In this document: positions 8,453-18,162 of the stretch, in pieces
Position numbering within the stretch: position 1 is the stretch's first letter
Layout of the letters: each line of letters begins with the position of its first letter
NCBI GenBank assembly: GCA_947172705.1
Contig: CAMWCA010000005.1
Location: forward strand, 1 to 64,000
DNA: 64,000 nucleotides
Reading direction: 5' to 3'
From: an uncultured Lachnospiraceae bacterium
Lineage (GTDB): Bacteria; Bacillota; Clostridia; Lachnospirales; Lachnospiraceae
Made by a program: the position numbers and the translations under genes
Notes under the pieces: generated by a model
What the model saw: the letters and a program-made list of their open reading frames with translations, nothing else
What the model was told of the DNA's origin: nothing
Database searches by the model: none

Positions 8453-9769
8453 ATGAGCTTATACGAGAACATTTTGGAGGGAAAGGATAAAATTTCCCTG
8501 GTAGGTCTTGGATACGTTGGTATGCCCATAGCGGTAGCGTTTGCTAAAAAGGCAAAGGTGATCGGGTATGATCTCAATGAAGTCAAAATTAAAATGTATC
8601 AGTCAGGAATTGATCCTACAAACGAAGTTGGCAATGATGTAATCAAAAACACAACGGTAGAGTTTACTTCCGATGCCAGCAGATTAAAGGAGGCAAAATT
8701 TCATATCGTAGCGGTGCCTACTCCTGTGAATGATGATCATACGCCTGATTTGTCGCCGGTGGAGGGAGCAAGCAGAATTTTGGGACAGAACCTGACCAAA
8801 GGTTCTGTGGTGGTATTTGAGTCAACGGTATATCCTGGCGTGACGGAAGATATATGTGTTCCGATTCTGGAAAAAGAGTCAGGTTTAAAGTGTGGTGTGG
8901 ATTTTAAGATCGGCTATTCCCCTGAGCGGATTAACCCTGGGGACAAGGTGCATCGTCTGGAAACCATTGTGAAGATCGTTTCCGGCATGGATGAGGAAAC
9001 CCTTGATACCGTGGCGAAGGTATATGAGCTGGTGGTGGAAGCGGGGGTTCATCGCGCGCAGTCAATCAAGGTGGCAGAAGCGGCAAAGGTCATTGAGAAC
9101 AGCCAGCGGGATATCAATATTGCATTTATGAATGAGCTTTCCATTATTTTTAATAAAATGGGAATTGACACCAAATCAGTACTGGAGGCGGCGGGGACAA
9201 AATGGAATTTCCTGAAGTTTTATCCGGGGCTGGTAGGAGGACATTGTATCGGAGTAGATCCCTATTATCTTACGTATAAAGCGGAAGAACTGGGATATCA
9301 TTCCCAGATCATTTTGTCAGGGCGCCGTATCAACGATGATATGGGAAGGTATGTGGCGGAAAGTCTGGTAAAGAATCTGATTAAGTCGGATATTCATGTG
9401 AAGGGAGCAAAGGTGGCAATTCTTGGCTTTACCTTTAAAGAGAATTGTCCCGATACCCGTAATACAAAGGTGATCGACATATATAAAGAGCTTGGAGAAT
9501 ATGGCATTAAGCCCATTGTTGTAGATCCGGCAGCAGATGCCCATGAGGCACAGCAGTTGTACGGTATTTCTTTTGAAACTATGGATGCAGTAAAGGATAT
9601 GGATGCGGTGATCGTAGCAGTGGCACATACACAGTTTTTAAGCTTTGACAGGGAGACCATAAGCAGTTTCTATAATCCTGCCCATAAAAAGAAAGTGTTT
9701 GTGGATCTGAAAGGCATCTATAACAGGGAAGAATATTCCTCAGAGGATTTTCTATACTGGAGATTGTAG
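8453..9769 (+). CDS. UDP-N-acetylhexosamine 6-dehydrogenase (TviB/WbpA/WecC family)
   Basis: This 438-residue enzyme of the UDP-glucose/GDP-mannose dehydrogenase superfamily has an N-terminal NAD site (VGLGYVG) and a central domain with QRDINIAF. The catalytic cysteine is C265 in GGHCIGVDPYYL, and the C-terminal UDP-binding domain has FTFKENCPDTRN. QRDINIAF is characteristic of the TviB/WbpA branch, which acts on UDP-GlcNAc or UDP-GalNAc rather than UDP-glucose. It performs two NAD+-dependent oxidations to give the uronic acid. With the epimerase that follows, it would supply UDP-GalNAcA. It has a promoter of its own and a strong AGGAGG site. Confidence 0.9.
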   Translation: MSLYENILEGKDKISLVGLGYVGMPIAVAFAKKAKVIGYDLNEVKIKMYQSGIDPTNEVGNDVIKNTTVEFTSDASRLKEAKFHIVAVPTPVNDDHTPDLSPVEGASRILGQNLTKGSVVVFESTVYPGVTEDICVPILEKESGLKCGVDFKIGYSPERINPGDKVHRLETIVKIVSGMDEETLDTVAKVYELVVEAGVHRAQSIKVAEAAKVIENSQRDINIAFMNELSIIFNKMGIDTKSVLEAAGTKWNFLKFYPGLVGGHCIGVDPYYLTYKAEELGYHSQIILSGRRINDDMGRYVAESLVKNLIKSDIHVKGAKVAILGFTFKENCPDTRNTKVIDIYKELGEYGIKPIVVDPAADAHEAQQLYGISFETMDAVKDMDAVIVAVAHTQFLSFDRETISSFYNPAHKKKVFVDLKGIYNREEYSSEDFLYWRL

Positions 9770-9787
9770 TGATAAGGAGATAAGAGA

Positions 9788-10762
9788 ATGGGTTATAAAG
9801 AACTGAAATTCGATGAAAATGCAGTATTTCTTGTGACAGGCGGAGCAGGATTTATCGGCTCCAACCTGTGTGAAGCGATTTTAGACATGGGGTATCAGGT
9901 AAGATGCCTTGACAATCTTTCCACAGGGAAATATGAGAATATTGAACCTCTGACAGCAAATCCCAGGTTTACCTTTATCAAGGGAGATATCAGAGAACTG
10001 GAAACCTGTATGGAAGCAACTAAGGGAGTGGATTTCGTTTTAAATCAGGCGGCATGGGGCAGCGTTCCCAGAAGCATAGAAATGCCCCTGCTTTATGAGG
10101 AGATCAATATACGTGGTACTTTGAATATGATGGAAGCTTCCCGGCAGAACGGCGTAAAGAAGTTTGTCTATGCGTCCAGTTCTTCCGTGTATGGCGATCA
10201 TCCGGTACTGCCCAAGAAGGAAGGAAAAGAGGGAAAGGTGCTTTCTCCCTATGCGCTTACCAAAAAGGTGGACGAAGAGTACGGAAGGCTTTATAAGGTT
10301 CTCTATGGTCTGGATACCTACGGCATGAGATATTTTAACGTTTTTGGCAGGCGGCAGGACCCGGAGGGAATGTACGCCGCGGTAATCCCCAAGTTTATCA
10401 AACAGCTGATGGAGGGAGAAGTGCCTACCATCAACGGGGATGGCAGGCAATCCAGAGATTTCACCTATATTGACAATGTGATCGAGGCAAATCTGAAAGC
10501 CTGTCTTGCACCATCGGAAGCCGCAGGCGAGGCGTTTAATATTGGAGCAGGAGGAAGAGAATTTCTCATTGATGTATATCATGATCTGTGCAGGGCTTTG
10601 GGGAAGGAAGTGGAACCTCATTTCGGTCCCAACCGTGCCGGAGATATCAGGGATTCCAATGCGGATATCAGTAAAGCCAGGGAGCTCTTAGGGTATGATC
10701 CCGAATATGATTTTGAAAAGGGAATCAATCTTGCTATTGACTGGTATAAAGAAAATCTCTAA
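9788..10762 (+). CDS. UDP-N-acetylhexosamine(uronate) 4-epimerase (TviC/WbpP family SDR)
   Basis: This 324-residue extended short-chain dehydrogenase has the NAD motif TGGAGFIG near the start, an ASSSSVYG strand, and the catalytic pair Y155 and K159 in PYALTKK. It is expected to invert C4 of UDP-GlcNAc or UDP-GlcNAcA. It lies 18 bases after the 6-dehydrogenase with AAGGAG before the ATG. This tviB-tviC-type pair is a known arrangement for UDP-GalNAcA supply. Substrate preference remains an inference. Confidence 0.88.
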   Translation: MGYKELKFDENAVFLVTGGAGFIGSNLCEAILDMGYQVRCLDNLSTGKYENIEPLTANPRFTFIKGDIRELETCMEATKGVDFVLNQAAWGSVPRSIEMPLLYEEINIRGTLNMMEASRQNGVKKFVYASSSSVYGDHPVLPKKEGKEGKVLSPYALTKKVDEEYGRLYKVLYGLDTYGMRYFNVFGRRQDPEGMYAAVIPKFIKQLMEGEVPTINGDGRQSRDFTYIDNVIEANLKACLAPSEAAGEAFNIGAGGREFLIDVYHDLCRALGKEVEPHFGPNRAGDIRDSNADISKARELLGYDPEYDFEKGINLAIDWYKENL

Positions 10763-10807
10763 AGAATGTAAACGAACAATTTCACAGGGAAATTAGGCGA
10801 GGGCTGT

Positions 10808-11569
10808 ATGAAAATAGCAGTGAGACTTGATGATATAACACCTGATATGGATTGGGAGTGCTTTTTTAAGTTCAAGGCGCTCCTGGATCAATATCAGGTG
10901 AAGCCGCTTATAGGGGTGATTCCGGATAACCGGGATGAAACGATTAGGGGAAAGGAAAAGAAAGAGCAGGAAGGAAACGTACCGGAAAACTTTTGGGAAT
11001 ATGTTAAAAAGCTGGAAAAGGAAGGCTGGGTGATCGCCATGCACGGATTCCGGCACGTGTATTCCACCAAAAAGGGCGGTCTGTTTCCTCTTAACGCCTT
11101 TTCCGAATTTGCAGGTGTTCCTTATGAAGAGCAGGAGGAAATGCTTTTCGTGGGAAAGAAGCTTTTAAGGGAAAAGGGAATTGAGACGGAAATTTTTATG
11201 GCGCCTGCCCATTCTTACGACCAAAATACATTGAAAGCGCTGAAAGCAACCGGGTTTACGGCACTTACAGACGGGTTTGGAGATAAGCCTTACTGCTGGA
11301 AAGGGCTTAAATTTTATCCTATTTCTTTTCAATTAAGTCATTCTTTTCGGAAGAAAGAAGGTTATTCCACTATGGTGGTTCATACGGGAACCATATCGGA
11401 CGGAGACTTAGAGCAGTACCAAAGCTATTTTGAAAGAGAAAACGTCCAGTGGATCTCCTATGGAGAATATCTCACACAGAAAGCGGCGGAGAGGGGATTT
11501 GGAGCAAGATGGAAGGAATATTTGATGGCAATGGGGAAGCATTGGCTGGTAAAACTTCGCAGCAGATAA
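10808..11569 (+). CDS. DUF2334/CE4-like polysaccharide deacetylase, no signal peptide
   Basis: This 253-residue protein has deacetylase-fold metal-site motifs: RLDD near the N-terminus, HGFRH around residue 80, and APAHSYD in the middle. These match DUF2334, a branch of the CE4 polysaccharide deacetylases. It probably removes an N- or O-acetyl group from a glycan or lipid-linked intermediate. No signal peptide or membrane segment is visible, so it should act in the cytoplasm, unlike most CE4 enzymes. It sits between sugar-nucleotide genes and glycosyltransferases, suggesting action on an early undecaprenyl-linked intermediate. Confidence 0.8.
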   Translation: MKIAVRLDDITPDMDWECFFKFKALLDQYQVKPLIGVIPDNRDETIRGKEKKEQEGNVPENFWEYVKKLEKEGWVIAMHGFRHVYSTKKGGLFPLNAFSEFAGVPYEEQEEMLFVGKKLLREKGIETEIFMAPAHSYDQNTLKALKATGFTALTDGFGDKPYCWKGLKFYPISFQLSHSFRKKEGYSTMVVHTGTISDGDLEQYQSYFERENVQWISYGEYLTQKAAERGFGARWKEYLMAMGKHWLVKLRSR

Positions 11570-11602
11570 ACGGCTGAAAGAAATCATCTACAGGAGGAGA
11601 AA

Positions 11603-12724
11603 ATGGCAGAACCGATTCGGATATTACATGTGTTGGGAAATACCCAGCTTGGCGGGGCGGAAAGCAGAATTATGGATTTATACCGCCATCTGGACAGAGG
11701 CAGAGTTCAGTTTGATTTTCTTGTCCATACAGACCAAGAAGGATATTATGATCAGGAGATCCATGCATTGGGGGGACGGATTTTCCGCGTTCCCCGTTTT
11801 CGGCTGTATAATTTTTTCACCTACAAAAAGGCATTAAATGCCTTTTTTCAGAAGAATCATGAATTTCGCGCCGTACAGGGGCATATGACCAGCACAGCGG
11901 CAATTTATCTGCCCATTGCGAAAAAGACAGGTGTTCCCATGACGATAGCCCATGCCAGGAGTGCGGGAGTAGATAAAGGGATAAAAGGAATACTGACTCG
12001 ATGGATGCGGAGGAATCTTTCCCGAAAGGCAGACCGCTTATTTGCATGTTCAAGGCTTGCAGCGATTTCGGTATTTGGAGAAAAAGCTGTAAAAGAAGGT
12101 AAAACTACTTTTATTCCTAACGCCATCGATTGCCCTGTTTTTACCTTTTGCCCTGAAAAACGAGAAGAAATCAGAAAGCGTTTGGGGATAGAAAATCGAT
12201 ATGTGATCGGACATGTTGGAAGATTTCATTATGCTAAAAACCACAGTTATGTGCTTCGGGTATTTGCTTCTCTTTGTGAAAAGGAAAAAGAAAGATCTTA
12301 TGTATTGCTTCTCTTAGGTGAAGGTGGCGGTATGGAGGCAGCAAAGCAGCAGGCAGCAGGGCTTGGAATTTCGGACAGAGTGCTTTTTCTGGGCAATCAG
12401 CGTAATGTATATGATTATTACCAGGCGATGGACTACTTTTTATATCCATCCAGATATGAAGGTCTGCCGGGAACCATTGTAGAGGCGCAGACGGCGGGAC
12501 TTAAGTGCCTGATGTCGGATACTATCTGTGAGGAGGTGGCGGTAACGGAACTGGTTACTGCTATGAGTATACAGGAACCACCGGAAAAGTGGGCGGATGA
12601 GATTTGCCGTACCGGTGATTATAAGCGCAAAAGTCATGTACAGGAAATGAGAGAAGCAGGTTTTGACGTTAACAGCCAGACGGAAAAGATGATGTTCTTT
12701 TACGAGACAGGAGAATGGGAATGA
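11603..12724 (+). CDS. GT4 glycosyltransferase, EpsF-like
   Basis: This 373-residue GT-B enzyme starts with an HVLGNTQLGGAE acceptor-domain loop like that of EpsF-type exopolysaccharide transferases. It carries the E-x7-E donor motif in YEGLPGTIVEAQTAG. It is expected to extend the lipid-linked oligosaccharide at the cytoplasmic face. AGGAGG precedes the ATG, and the stop overlaps the next start (ATGA). Donor and linkage are unknown. Confidence 0.86.
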   Translation: MAEPIRILHVLGNTQLGGAESRIMDLYRHLDRGRVQFDFLVHTDQEGYYDQEIHALGGRIFRVPRFRLYNFFTYKKALNAFFQKNHEFRAVQGHMTSTAAIYLPIAKKTGVPMTIAHARSAGVDKGIKGILTRWMRRNLSRKADRLFACSRLAAISVFGEKAVKEGKTTFIPNAIDCPVFTFCPEKREEIRKRLGIENRYVIGHVGRFHYAKNHSYVLRVFASLCEKEKERSYVLLLLGEGGGMEAAKQQAAGLGISDRVLFLGNQRNVYDYYQAMDYFLYPSRYEGLPGTIVEAQTAGLKCLMSDTICEEVAVTELVTAMSIQEPPEKWADEICRTGDYKRKSHVQEMREAGFDVNSQTEKMMFFYETGEWE

Positions 12725-13950
12725 AAAGGAAACTGATGCTGATTTCTCCGATGCTTCATCAGGGAGGATTTGAAAGAGTCTGTGTGACGACCGCACGTTT
12801 GTTGGAGCCACATTTTGATATAACTATTGTTATTTTTGATTCCGCTGACATCGCGTATGATGTGAGCGGACTTCATATTGTGGACATACAAATGGGAGTG
12901 AAAAGGGGCGTTTTAGGGAAAGCTTTTAATATTCTGAAGCGTTCACACAGAGTCAGGCAGTTGAAAAAACAACTTAAACCGGATGTTTCATATAGCTTTG
13001 GACCCAGTGCAAACATGGTAAACGCATTTTCCAAAACCGGAAAAGAAAAGGTATGGCTGGGGCTTCGGAGTTATATGGATGTAAGAGATAAAGGAAAAAT
13101 AAAGCTTTTTACTAAATTTGCCGATCTGATTATCTGCTGTTCAAAAACCATTGAGATCGAACTAAAAAATAAATATAAATTTAATAAAACAACAACTCTC
13201 TACAATCCTTATGACGTAAAAACGATTCAAAGGCAGGCAAAGGATGGGAAGATATTGATTCCGTGGGAAGAATTTGACAGTCAGGGAAGAGAAATACGCT
13301 GTCTGGCATCTATGGGAAGAGAAGATGATTTGAAAGGATTTTGGCATATGCTGAAGGTATTTTCTTTGGTTCACAGTCAGATTCCTGAAGCCCGTCTGCT
13401 TATTTTAGGCGAAGGCTCTTTTGAAGAATACAGGAAGCTTGCCGTAGAATTAAATATATCGGATGAAATTTATTTTGCCGGCATGCAGAGAGTTCCTTAC
13501 AGATATCTTATGAAAGCAGAAATTTATCTTCTTACATCGCTTACGGAAGGCTTTCCCAACGCTCTGGTGGAGGGGATGGCATTGGGGTTAGCTGCGGTCA
13601 GCACCAACTGTCTGACAGGACCTGCTGAGATTCTGTTAAAGAATTATGAAAGTGCACCGGAAAGTAAAACTGCCAGTTCCGAGATTTATGGAGATTATGG
13701 CATTCTTCTCCCACCTATGACCGAAGAAAAGGATCTCGATTCCGGTCATATTCTTCCTGAGGAGGAGCTTATGGCAAAGGTGATATTAAAGCTTCTCACA
13801 AACGACGATCTGCTCCAAAAATATCAGAAGGCGGCTATGGATCGCGCGCAGGATTTTACGTATGAGCGCTATGTGCAGCAAATTCTGGATTTGGCTGCCT
13901 CCCCTGTGCCTTCGCCCACTTGTGAACCCCCGGGAAATATGATAAAATGA
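12721..13950 (+). CDS. GT4 glycosyltransferase
   Basis: This 409-residue GT-B enzyme has a typical glycine-rich N-terminal loop (HQGGFERV) and a C-terminal EGFPNALVEGMALG donor motif. AGGAG at 12709-12713 is only one base from ATG 12715 but seven bases from ATG 12721. I therefore prefer 12721, which makes an ATGA overlap with the previous gene. The last bases of the gene overlap an extended -10 promoter for the next gene. The donor sugar is unknown. Confidence 0.85.
   Translation: MKRKLMLISPMLHQGGFERVCVTTARLLEPHFDITIVIFDSADIAYDVSGLHIVDIQMGVKRGVLGKAFNILKRSHRVRQLKKQLKPDVSYSFGPSANMVNAFSKTGKEKVWLGLRSYMDVRDKGKIKLFTKFADLIICCSKTIEIELKNKYKFNKTTTLYNPYDVKTIQRQAKDGKILIPWEEFDSQGREIRCLASMGREDDLKGFWHMLKVFSLVHSQIPEARLLILGEGSFEEYRKLAVELNISDEIYFAGMQRVPYRYLMKAEIYLLTSLTEGFPNALVEGMALGLAAVSTNCLTGPAEILLKNYESAPESKTASSEIYGDYGILLPPMTEEKDLDSGHILPEEELMAKVILKLLTNDDLLQKYQKAAMDRAQDFTYERYVQQILDLAASPVPSPTCEPPGNMIK
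13920..13948 (+). promoter_or_regulatory. Internal promoter overlapping the end of a GT4 gene
   Basis: TTGTGA and TAAAAT are separated by 17 bases, with TG one base before the -10. The element lies in the final codons of the upstream gene and would drive the GT4-AsnB-GT4-AsnB block starting at 14009. Confidence 0.62.
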
Positions 13951-14008
13951 ACCAATTGGGCAATTTCTCATTATGATTTTGACAGGATCAATGTAAGGAG
14001 TACAGAGC

Positions 14009-15118
14009 ATGCGTAGAATCATGTTTCATTTAAACTGTTTTGAGCAGGGAGGCACAGAGCGGGTGGTATCCAATCTAGCCAACCGTCTTGTGAAAGAAGG
14101 ATACGAGATCATTGCGGCAACAGAATGGCAGGGAGAGGTAGAATTTGCGTTGGATGAACGTGTTCGGAGGGTGCATGTAGGTCTGAAAAAAGAGGAGGAA
14201 GGAAAAAACCGTTTTTTTAAAATATGGATGCGCTTTCAACGCCTGAAGAAGTTGATTAAAAAAGAGCGCCCCGATATTATTCTTTCTTTTACCCGTAAGC
14301 CCAACTACCGTGCGCTTACTGCTGCACTGGGAACGGGAATTCCTGTGATTCCAGCGGTGCGGCAGGACCCCAAATCGTATTATACGGCTCTTTCCGATAA
14401 AGTTTTGATGCCATTGCTTTATTCTTTTGCATCAGGGTGCGTGTTTCAGACAAAAGAGCAGGGGGAGAGTTTTCCGGTATCTGTACAGAGAAGATCAAAG
14501 ATTATTCTCAACCCTATAAATTCCAAATATTTAAATATTCCCAAACCGGAAAAAAGGGAAAAACTGGTCGTGCAATCCGGGCGGCTGGTAGATTTTAAGA
14601 ATCAGGCGATGCTCCTTGGGGCTTTTCTAAAGGTTCATGAAAAGCATCCGGATTATAGATTGAAGTTATATGGAGGAGATTCCCTTGACGGAACTAAAGA
14701 AAAGCTGGAAGCCATTATAAAAGATCATAATGCAGAAAATTATATAAAATTGATGGGGGCAAGCGACAACTTGGAGAAGGAACTTCCCCAAGCCGCTGTT
14801 TATGCCTTTTCTTCTGATTATGAAGGTATGCCAAACGCCCTTTTGGAGGCGATGGTTTTGGGCTTGCCTGTAGTTGCAACGGATTGTCCCTGCGGTGCGC
14901 CCCGCATGGTGATTGACCATGAGAAAAATGGACTGCTGATACCGGTAGGAGATGAACAGGCGATGACATTGGCAATTCTCAGGCTTATTGAGGACAGGGA
15001 ATTGGCGGAGAGGCTGGGAGAACAGGCACGGCTTTTAAGTGAGAAAATTAATGAGGATGCAGTGGTTTCTCAGTGGAAAGAATATATTGAAGAGGTCATT
15101 GCAAGGGTAAAGAGGTAA
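14009..15118 (+). CDS. GT4 glycosyltransferase (first copy of GT4-AsnB module)
   Basis: This 369-residue GT-B enzyme has an N-terminal EQGGTERV loop, KKERPDIILSF in the acceptor domain, and YEGMPNALLEAMVLG plus ATDCPCGAP in the donor domain. These motifs recur in the GT4 at 17014, and both genes are followed immediately by an asparagine-synthase-like gene, so they look like paralogues. AAGGAG precedes the ATG by eight bases. It likely transfers an N-acetylhexosamine or uronic acid residue, but the donor is not determined. Confidence 0.87.
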   Translation: MRRIMFHLNCFEQGGTERVVSNLANRLVKEGYEIIAATEWQGEVEFALDERVRRVHVGLKKEEEGKNRFFKIWMRFQRLKKLIKKERPDIILSFTRKPNYRALTAALGTGIPVIPAVRQDPKSYYTALSDKVLMPLLYSFASGCVFQTKEQGESFPVSVQRRSKIILNPINSKYLNIPKPEKREKLVVQSGRLVDFKNQAMLLGAFLKVHEKHPDYRLKLYGGDSLDGTKEKLEAIIKDHNAENYIKLMGASDNLEKELPQAAVYAFSSDYEGMPNALLEAMVLGLPVVATDCPCGAPRMVIDHEKNGLLIPVGDEQAMTLAILRLIEDRELAERLGEQARLLSEKINEDAVVSQWKEYIEEVIARVKR

Positions 15119-15121
15119 TTT

Positions 15122-17005
15122 ATGTGCGGAATATGTGGTTTTGTTTCAAGACAAGGCATTACATTGGAACAGCTTAAAAGAATGAATGATACCATGTATC
15201 ATAGGGGACCGGACGATTCTGGGGAGGAAATTTTTCCCATGAAAGAGGGCTATCAGATGGGCATGGCGCAGAGAAGGCTGGCTATTATGGATCTTTCGCC
15301 TTTGGGGCATCAGCCCATGCACTCTGTTGACGGACGGCTGAGCGTGATTTTTAACGGGGAAATTTACAACTTTGTAGAATTGCGCGGAGAACTGAAGGAT
15401 TATCCTTTTTCCTCCAATTGTGATACGGAAGTGATCATTGCTGCTTACTTAAAATGGGGCATTCAGTGTCTCAACCGTTTGAACGGAATGTTTGCCATCT
15501 GCCTTTACGACCGGGAAAAGGAAGAAATTTATCTGGTAAGAGACCGGATTGGCAAAAAGCCTTTATATTATGAGATAGAAGGAGAAAATCTGATATTTGC
15601 GTCAGAGTTGAAACCCCTGATGGAAAGAAAGGGATTTCAGCGCAGGATTCGCCGGGAGGTGTTGTCCAGATTTTTATTTCAACAATACATTAACGCCCCT
15701 GACAGCATATTTGAGAATGTGTATAAGCTGGAGCCGGGCAGTGTTTTGTCTTTTCATTATGGTAAAATAAAAAAATGGAAGTATTGGGATATCAAAGAGG
15801 TTTATCATAAAATGCAGGAAGCCCCTGTGGCGGATTACGGACAGGCAAAGGGCGAGCTTAAGGAGTTGCTGAAAAAGGCAGTTTCTGCCCGTATGATTGC
15901 AGATGTTCCATTGGGGGCATTTTTAAGCGGAGGATATGATTCTTCTCTGATGACGGCAATTGCCCAGGAGCATTCTTCAGAGCCGGTTAAGACCTTTTCC
16001 ATTGGCTTTAAGGAAGATCAATATAATGAAGCAAAATATGCTGCGGAGGTTGCGCGGCATCTGGGTACAAAGCATACGGAGCTTTACATTGAAGAAAAGG
16101 AAATGTTTGATCTGGTGGAAAGTATTCCTCAGTTCTATGACGAGCCTTTTGCAGACTCCTCACAGATTCCCACCATGCTGGTTTCCATGCTTGCCAGAAG
16201 AGATGTTACGGTGGCGCTTTCCGGAGATGGGGGGGACGAATTTTTCTGTGGCTACAATATCTACGAAAATGTACGGCAGGCGCAGTTGCTGGATGGGCTA
16301 GGCGCACTGACCCATGGAATATGCGGTTTGCCGGGATTAAAGCAGGCGGGATTGGAGGATCGGCTTCCTTTTCGGGTGAAGGTGATTGCAGGCAATAGAA
16401 ATAAGGAAACAAAAACTCAATTTGGAGCAAGCAACTATGTTGTGCGCGCTAACCAAATGGTATTGGGAGAGGGGATACCCTGTCATTATCCGGTAGAAGG
16501 AAGGTATGCCGTGTCAAATTGGCAGATCAGAAGAATGCTGCTGGACATGGATACCTATCTGCCCGGCGATATTCTGTGTAAGGTAGACCGCGCCTCTATG
16601 AAATACTCCCTGGAGGCACGATGCCCGATTTTAGATAAGGATGTTATGGAATATTCCTTCCGGATGTCCCATGAGATGAAATATGATAAAGGAAACAAGA
16701 AACGAATTCTGAAGGATATTGCCTATGACTATATTCCAAAGGAGCTCCTCGACAGACCCAAAGTAGGATTTGGCGTTCCCCTTGACAAATGGCTGAGAGG
16801 ACCCTTGAGGGAACAGCTTCTGGATATGTGCAGCAGGGACTATCTGAAAAGGCAGGGGATTTTTGACGGAGATTTTACCGCTGGCATGATTGAAGAATAC
16901 GTAAAAAAGGGGGATGGAGGACCGGCAACCGGTGCCAACTACTCCAAGCTTTCCTGGTCATTCTTTGCCTTTCAGCAGTGGTATCGCTATTATTTTGAAG
17001 AATAG
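15122..17005 (+). CDS. Asparagine synthase-like amidotransferase (first copy)
   Basis: This 627-residue protein has a glutaminase domain beginning with Met-Cys2-Gly, so C2 becomes the N-terminal nucleophile. The synthetase domain carries the ATP pyrophosphatase loop SGGYDS at 269-274. It hydrolyses glutamine and passes ammonia to an adenylated carboxylate. In O-antigen clusters such enzymes (WbpS type) amidate GalNAcA-type uronic acids. The UDP-GalNAcA genes at 8453-10762 make that role more likely here than free asparagine synthesis. It starts three bases after the preceding GT4. Confidence 0.88.
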   Translation: MCGICGFVSRQGITLEQLKRMNDTMYHRGPDDSGEEIFPMKEGYQMGMAQRRLAIMDLSPLGHQPMHSVDGRLSVIFNGEIYNFVELRGELKDYPFSSNCDTEVIIAAYLKWGIQCLNRLNGMFAICLYDREKEEIYLVRDRIGKKPLYYEIEGENLIFASELKPLMERKGFQRRIRREVLSRFLFQQYINAPDSIFENVYKLEPGSVLSFHYGKIKKWKYWDIKEVYHKMQEAPVADYGQAKGELKELLKKAVSARMIADVPLGAFLSGGYDSSLMTAIAQEHSSEPVKTFSIGFKEDQYNEAKYAAEVARHLGTKHTELYIEEKEMFDLVESIPQFYDEPFADSSQIPTMLVSMLARRDVTVALSGDGGDEFFCGYNIYENVRQAQLLDGLGALTHGICGLPGLKQAGLEDRLPFRVKVIAGNRNKETKTQFGASNYVVRANQMVLGEGIPCHYPVEGRYAVSNWQIRRMLLDMDTYLPGDILCKVDRASMKYSLEARCPILDKDVMEYSFRMSHEMKYDKGNKKRILKDIAYDYIPKELLDRPKVGFGVPLDKWLRGPLREQLLDMCSRDYLKRQGIFDGDFTAGMIEEYVKKGDGGPATGANYSKLSWSFFAFQQWYRYYFEE

Positions 17006-17013
17006 AGGAAAAA

Positions 17014-18141
17014 ATGAAAACGCAAATGCATATTGCCATGCTTGCCGGGTCTTTGACCAAAGGCGGTACAGAGCGGGTTATGGTTAATCTTGCTGAACAT
17101 TTTGTGGAAAAGGGTTATCGAGTAACCATCGTGACACAGTATCGGCGGGAAAATGAGTATCCGCTAAACGAAAAAGTAAAAAGAATTCTTTCTGATATTA
17201 CGGAAGAGGAAACCACAGGAAACCGAGTGATGAATTTCAAGCGGCGTTTTATGAAGCTGAGGGGGATCTGGAAGAAGGAAAGACCTGATATAATTCTTTC
17301 CTTTATCGGGAAAAACAACATGATGGCGATTTTAACCTCCCGCTTTTTGCATATACCTGTGGCGGTTTCTGTCAGGGCAGACCCTAAGGAAGAGTATTAT
17401 AACGGGTGGATGCGTTTCGGGGCGCGCCGGTTGTTTAAGCATGCAGAAGGCGTTATCTTGCAGACACGCAGGTGTTTTGAATTCTTCCCCAAAAAGGTTA
17501 GAGAAAAAGCCGTTATTTTGCTGAATCCTGTCCATGAAAGCTTTTTCCGGGAGCGATATGAGGGAGAACGGGAAAAGGTAATTGTGGCAGTGGGACGGGT
17601 GGATGAAAATAAAAACCATGAAATGCTGATCCGTGCTTTTGCAGGACTGGCAGAGGAAAATCCTGATTACAAGCTGGTGATTTATGGAGAAGGGGATTGC
17701 AGAAAGAAATTAATAAAGCTGGCGGATGAGTTGGGCTGCGGAGAAAGAATTTTGCTTCCGGGCAGCATTGACCATGTAGCGGAGGCAATTTACAAAACAC
17801 GTGTTTTTGTGCTTTCCTCCAATACGGAAGGGGTTCCTAATACATTGATTGAAGCGATGCTTATGGGGCTTACGGTGATTGCCACAGACTGTCCCTGTGG
17901 TGGTCCGGCGGATCTGATAGAGGATGGGGTCAACGGCTTTCTCACTCCCGTTGGCGATGTGAAAAAAATGAAAGAAAAAATGCAGTATTTAATAAATAAC
18001 TTGCAGACAGCAGATGAAATGGGCATTGAAGCAACAAAGACAGCTGCTCTTTATTCAGCAGAAAAGGTATATGGGGAGTGGGAGAAATTTCTGCTATCCT
18101 TATGTAAAAATAGTGATAATACACGCAAGACATGCAGATAA
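17014..18141 (+). CDS. GT4 glycosyltransferase (second copy of GT4-AsnB module)
   Basis: This 375-residue GT-B enzyme shares the TKGGTERV loop, KKERPDIILSF and ATDCPCGGP motifs with the GT4 at 14009. The donor-site E-x7-E lies in TEGVPNTLIEAMLMG. It is sandwiched between two asparagine-synthase-like genes, with GAGG before the ATG. The paralogy suggests a related donor, perhaps a second uronic or hexosamine residue. Confidence 0.87.
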   Translation: MKTQMHIAMLAGSLTKGGTERVMVNLAEHFVEKGYRVTIVTQYRRENEYPLNEKVKRILSDITEEETTGNRVMNFKRRFMKLRGIWKKERPDIILSFIGKNNMMAILTSRFLHIPVAVSVRADPKEEYYNGWMRFGARRLFKHAEGVILQTRRCFEFFPKKVREKAVILLNPVHESFFRERYEGEREKVIVAVGRVDENKNHEMLIRAFAGLAEENPDYKLVIYGEGDCRKKLIKLADELGCGERILLPGSIDHVAEAIYKTRVFVLSSNTEGVPNTLIEAMLMGLTVIATDCPCGGPADLIEDGVNGFLTPVGDVKKMKEKMQYLINNLQTADEMGIEATKTAALYSAEKVYGEWEKFLLSLCKNSDNTRKTCR

Positions 18142-18162
18142 AAAAATATTGGAGATGGGAAA

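Noticed and set aside
18114-18122. TGATAATAC as a promoter before the second AsnB gene
   Set aside because: No -35-like sequence at the expected distance, and the genes are closely spaced as in an operon.
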